Assembly: GCA_035255485.1 (NCBI GenBank)
Contig: DATEZO010000060.1
Span: 1 to 10,402 of the forward strand
Reading direction: 5' to 3'
DNA: 10,402 nucleotides
Source of the DNA: DATEZO01 sp035255485
Lineage (GTDB): Bacteria > Pseudomonadota > Gammaproteobacteria > Burkholderiales > Burkholderiaceae_D
Both the position numbers and the translations under genes were made by a program. Below are positions 8,438 to 10,402 of the stretch, piece by piece (position 1 is the first letter of the stretch; every line of letters begins with the position of its first letter). The notes beneath the pieces were generated by a model. That model worked only from the letters and a program-made list of their open reading frames with translations, was not told the DNA's origin and did no database searches.

Positions 8438-8460
8438 ATCAATCTGTAATAAGGATTGAT
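8438..8460. repeat. Inverted repeat ATCAATC-N9-GATTGAT
   Basis: Perfect 7-base arms with a 9-base spacer. Its left arm overlaps the candidate minus-strand -35 box (8442-8437), a position where a bound protein would affect transcription of the glycan/NRPS operon. No known regulator motif was recognised. Confidence 0.5.
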
Positions 8461-8477
8461 TGGTCTGCGCTTTAGTG

Positions 8478-8500
8478 ATCAAGCTGAAGTTTGACTTGAT
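8478..8500. repeat. Inverted repeat ATCAAG-N11-CTTGAT
   Basis: Perfect 6-base arms. It has the same outer pattern (ATCAA-N13-TTGAT) and the same 23-base length as the element at 8438-8460, starting exactly 40 bases further on. It overlaps the candidate plus-strand -35 box. Confidence 0.5.
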
Positions 8501-8527
8501 GTTGGTGGGTGGTATTGATTTGTATCA

Positions 8528-8553
8528 GGGAATTATTTCCGGGAATTATTTCC
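8528..8553. repeat. Tandem duplicate of a 13-base near-palindrome, GGGAATTATTTCC
   Basis: Two identical 13-base units stand head to tail without a spacer (8528-8540 and 8541-8553). Each unit is a dyad with five of six arm positions paired. The junction also forms TTCC-G-GGAA. The pair lies about 95 bases upstream of the dioxygenase start. It could be a double operator or a slippage product. Confidence 0.6.
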
Positions 8554-8645
8554 TTGAGATATTTCAATTGCTGTTACCTGGATTCAAGCGATTCTCTCCA
8601 GTGATTTGCGAGTAACACATTACTCAACGATATTGGAGACGTGAG

Positions 8646-9500
8646 ATGTTTTCTGAACAGAGAATTTCAGAAATTAAAATTCAGTTTGAAACACAAGGCT
8701 TTGTTCACCTAAGACAAGTCATCCCCGCCGACATTCTTTTGCGTGCGCGTAAGGCATTTGATCTCGCGGCAGGATGCCATCTAGATAGGCGCGCGCCGAC
8801 AACCGATGGGAAAGCAGACCTGCCCTTTTACGATATTCCCAATATCCTCGACCAGGATCCCGTGTTTGTCGACTTGGTGGACCTTCCGACGATCTTTCCC
8901 TTACTGGTTGAAATCGTCGGCAAAGATATACAACTGAACCACACGACGGCACGGCTGTTCTATCCCGGTCGAACCTTTACCGCGCCCTGGCACTCGGATA
9001 TTCCTCACGTTCTGGGGATCAGCCAGCACAATTGCCTGAATTTCTTCGTCAAGGTGCACTTGTTCTTGGATGACTTGACACCCGACCAGGGGTGCTTGGC
9101 ATTCATTCCCGGCAGCCACCGCTACCCGGCCGGGCATGACCGGCCCAGCTTAGGCATGTCTTCGGAGGCAATCGTGAAGACGGTGCCTCGTGCGGGCGAC
9201 GTCATACTGTTTAACACACACGTACTGCATATGGCCATGGATAATTTAAGCCCATATGTCCGTAAATCTCTTATCTATGCCTATTCCCATTACTGGGTAA
9301 AGCAGTATGACAATGCAGTTCCGTCCGATCTTGCGCGCTACGCTGTCACCGATCAGCGTAAGCAACTCTTTGGTGTTGATATCGAAGGTATTCCGTATTT
9401 CAATCGCCGCCTGGGGAAACATGAACCGGTGCCCTTTTTTAGCACGATGGCGACCGCGGCACGGAAGGTATTCAGGCGCACGTTGCAAAGGAAGGCCTGA
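8646..9500 (+). CDS. Fe(II)/2-oxoglutarate dioxygenase, phytanoyl-CoA dioxygenase (PhyH) family
   Basis: A 284-residue soluble enzyme. The iron-binding triad is visible as His116 and Asp118 in PWHSD and His195 in VLHMAMDN. Arg206, in NLSPYVRKSL, is placed to hold the 2-oxoglutarate carboxylate. AFIPGSHRY is also typical of the family. Such enzymes hydroxylate an unactivated carbon with O2 and 2-oxoglutarate, giving succinate and CO2; bacterial members often tailor natural products, sometimes on carrier-bound substrates. The start ATG at 8646 has GGAG 7 bases upstream. It is transcribed away from the operon holding the NRPS/PKS but shares its intergenic region, so a role in the same pathway is possible but only inferred. 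The last 60 residues are less conserved and basic at the end. The substrate cannot be told from sequence. Confidence 0.88.
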   Translation: MFSEQRISEIKIQFETQGFVHLRQVIPADILLRARKAFDLAAGCHLDRRAPTTDGKADLPFYDIPNILDQDPVFVDLVDLPTIFPLLVEIVGKDIQLNHTTARLFYPGRTFTAPWHSDIPHVLGISQHNCLNFFVKVHLFLDDLTPDQGCLAFIPGSHRYPAGHDRPSLGMSSEAIVKTVPRAGDVILFNTHVLHMAMDNLSPYVRKSLIYAYSHYWVKQYDNAVPSDLARYAVTDQRKQLFGVDIEGIPYFNRRLGKHEPVPFFSTMATAARKVFRRTLQRKA

Positions 9501-9537
9501 GTCGAGGCTAGAGCGGGCTGCCAGCATTTGAATCTCG

Positions 9538-9834
9538 ATGCGCGCGAAGGCAGCCGTCGCCCAATTCATTCAACTCGCCAACCGCAAGTTATTGGCTGGC
9601 AGCGACTTCAATCACACCCGGCCCGCAATACTCCATGCCGCAGCGTGGCGTTTCCGGCGCTGCGAATGCTGCTAACGAGCGACACAGATCTTGCGACGTC
9701 AAGTCTGCTACATGATGTGCCACGCTATGGCGCTGCTCCGGCGTCGTGTACGCAATCGCATCAGGACGACGGAATCGTTGAACCAGTTCACGCTTCGCTA
9801 CGCGACATCGTCGGATATGCCCGACTGGCTGTAG
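9538..9834 (+). pseudogene. Possible decayed small gene, weakly DUF3144-like
   Basis: The stretch 9501-9952 contains no convincing intact gene. From the ATG at 9538 the frame reads AAVAQFIQLANRKL and later ILHAAAWRF, then soon meets a stop. The next frame continues with GAANAANE. The first frame later gives LNQFTLRYATSSDMPDWL before a stop at 9832-9834. In that order these pieces recall the small DUF3144 family (LANEQ, LLYAAARFNAF, QFRxML...NLADYI), and the total span of about 98 codons fits its usual length. The reading needs a frameshift and return, so this is a guess from memory of the family. The overlapping open frames 9528-10112 (plus) and 9589-9954 (minus) show no recognisable protein character. 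Confidence 0.25.
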
Positions 9835-9952
9835 GAAAGCACAATACCCAATGCCTGCAGTTTCACTTTGAGCCCAACGCCCCTCTTCAGCATTCCTTAA
9901 GCTTTGCCGCGCAAGATGCACGCATCGATCCACCGCAAGCAAGGAATCCGCC

Positions 9953-10117
9953 ATGCATCCCGCTCTTCGTCTCTTCGTCCGTCAGTATCTGGCCGTCGTG
10001 TGCGCATCCCTGGCTCCGGTGGTGCTGGCAACGTTTGTTGCGGTACCGCTTAGCCTCGGCGCCATTCCGGGCGAGCCGCAGCAGGCGCAAATCGCGGCGG
10101 AGCGGCATTTGACGTAA
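9953..10117 (+). CDS. Small hydrophobic protein, 54 residues, unknown function
   Basis: A short ORF from ATG 9953 to TAA 10115-10117. AAGGA lies 7 bases before the ATG, a good ribosome binding site. A basic N-terminus (MHPALRLFVRQY) is followed by a hydrophobic segment at about residues 13-36, then a short polar tail ending HLT. This fits a single-pass inner membrane protein with its N-terminus in the cytoplasm. Codons are typical of the GC-rich neighbours. It stands alone, after the decayed region and convergent with the hydrolase. I do not recognise a named family; a non-coding explanation remains possible because of the small size. Confidence 0.5.
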   Translation: MHPALRLFVRQYLAVVCASLAPVVLATFVAVPLSLGAIPGEPQQAQIAAERHLT

Positions 10118-10165
10118 CGCAGGCATCGAACGCGGCATCGGAATCGCCCGGACAGCGACGCACGG

Positions 10166-10184
10166 GCGCGCAAGCCTTGCGCGC
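10166..10184. terminator. GC-rich hairpin between convergent genes
   Basis: GCGCGCAA and TTGCGCGC form a perfect 8-base stem with a 3-base loop. It sits 48 bases after the small ORF stop and 14 bases after the hydrolase stop on the other strand. No T-run follows on either strand, so it does not fit a standard intrinsic terminator; a bidirectional transcript-end stabiliser is possible. Confidence 0.3.
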
Positions 10185-10198
10185 GCAGATCGCGCCTT

Positions 10199-10402
10199 TC
10201 AGGCCGTTTGAAGGAAAGCTTCGATGTGCGGCATGAGCGCCGCGCCTGCCGCCAGCGCAACTGCATGATTTTGCCCGGGCAGCACGACCAGCCGTGCGCC
10301 TGCGATCACGTCAGCCGCACGTCGCACCAGTGCCAGGCGCTGGTCCCGGTCGCCGACGAACAGCAGCAGCGGCACGGACAGCGCGTGCAGGCACGGCGCA
10401 AA
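10199..10402 (-). CDS. Alpha/beta hydrolase, C-terminal 67 residues (partial)
   Basis: The frame enters from the right edge and ends with TGA at 10201-10199. The visible part has PLLLFVGDRDQ, where an acid residue of the catalytic triad is usually found at the end of a beta strand, and VVLPGQNHAVAL, with the probable catalytic His. It finishes with a helix ending EAFLQTA. This is the typical end of an alpha/beta hydrolase fold enzyme. The nucleophile and cap region lie outside the window, so substrate class (esterase, lactonase, thioesterase or other) cannot be given. It converges with the small ORF. Confidence 0.82.
   Translation of the reverse strand, partial: FAPCLHALSVPLLLFVGDRDQRLALVRRAADVIAGARLVVLPGQNHAVALAAGAALMPHIEAFLQTA

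Larger units (their letters stand above)
8309..8645. promoter_or_regulatory. Divergent intergenic regulatory region
   Basis: This spacer lies between the minus-strand sugar transferase and the plus-strand dioxygenase and is visibly richer in A+T than the genes beside it. The open frame 8266-8475 across it has no protein character and no start signal, so I treat the region as non-coding. Candidate minus-strand promoter: TTGATG (8442-8437) and GATAAA (8418-8413), 18 bases apart. Candidate plus-strand promoter: TTGACT (8491-8496) and TATTGA (8513-8518), 16 bases apart. Both are weak matches to sigma-70 boxes. Several dyads overlap or flank them and are listed separately. The dioxygenase has GGAG at 8635-8638, 7 bases before its ATG. 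Confidence 0.6.

Noticed and set aside
8501..8520. Possible sigma-54 promoter (GG-N10-GC pattern) upstream of the dioxygenase
   Set aside because: The -12 element reads TG instead of GC and the -24 element lacks the CAC; I found no acceptable match on either strand.
9517..9603. 9-base inverted repeat GCTGCCAGC / GCTGGCAGC after the dioxygenase
   Set aside because: The arms are 69 bases apart with no T-run, too far for a terminator, and no transposase or target duplication supports insertion element ends.
9528..10112. Open frame of 194 codons on the plus strand
   Set aside because: No domain character, it overlaps the better-supported small ORF in another frame, and its composition is that of an out-of-frame GC-rich region.
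1..10402. CRISPR arrays, tRNA or rRNA genes, insertion sequences
   Set aside because: No regularly spaced repeats, cloverleaf-like sequence, rRNA signature or transposase was seen on either strand.

Overview
The window looks like chromosomal DNA from a betaproteobacterium, probably Burkholderiales and possibly Oxalobacteraceae. The codons are GC-rich, the first sugar transferase has the N-terminus typical of XrtA/PEP-CTERM-type glycosyltransferases, and the NRPS segment resembles Burkholderiales/Pseudomonas enzymes. This placement is inference from protein resemblance; no rRNA or tRNA is present.

About four fifths of the window is one minus-strand gene string, read from about 8308 down to the left edge. 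In order of transcription it holds a membrane polyprenyl-phosphate sugar transferase (8308 to 6914), a TviB/WbpO-like UDP-N-acetylhexosamine 6-dehydrogenase (6911 to 5625, GTG start), a TviC/WbpP-like UDP-N-acetylhexosamine 4-epimerase (5628 to 4594), and the first 1528 codons of a hybrid NRPS/PKS (4584 to beyond position 1). The junctions are a 2-base gap, an ATGA overlap and a 9-base gap, so the genes should be co-transcribed and partly translationally coupled. The two middle enzymes together make UDP-GalNAc-uronic acid, and the first starts a lipid-linked glycan. The megasynthase reads: C-terminal half of a condensation domain, adenylation domain with a valine-like code, carrier protein, ketosynthase, acyltransferase cut by the window edge. 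The operon therefore joins an acidic-sugar pathway to an aminoacyl-primed polyketide assembly line, which is the most interesting point of the window.

A visibly A+T-richer spacer of about 340 bases (8309-8645) separates this operon from a plus-strand Fe(II)/2-oxoglutarate dioxygenase of the PhyH family (8646-9500). The spacer contains several short dyads: two ATCAA-N13-TTGAT elements exactly 40 bases apart, and three copies of a 13-base dyad, two of them in perfect tandem. It is probably a regulated divergent promoter region.

The right end (9501-10402) holds no large intact gene apart from the C-terminus of an alpha/beta hydrolase on the minus strand at the edge. Between them are a possible decayed small gene (weak resemblance to DUF3144), a 54-codon small hydrophobic ORF with a good ribosome binding site, and a GC-rich hairpin between the two convergent genes.
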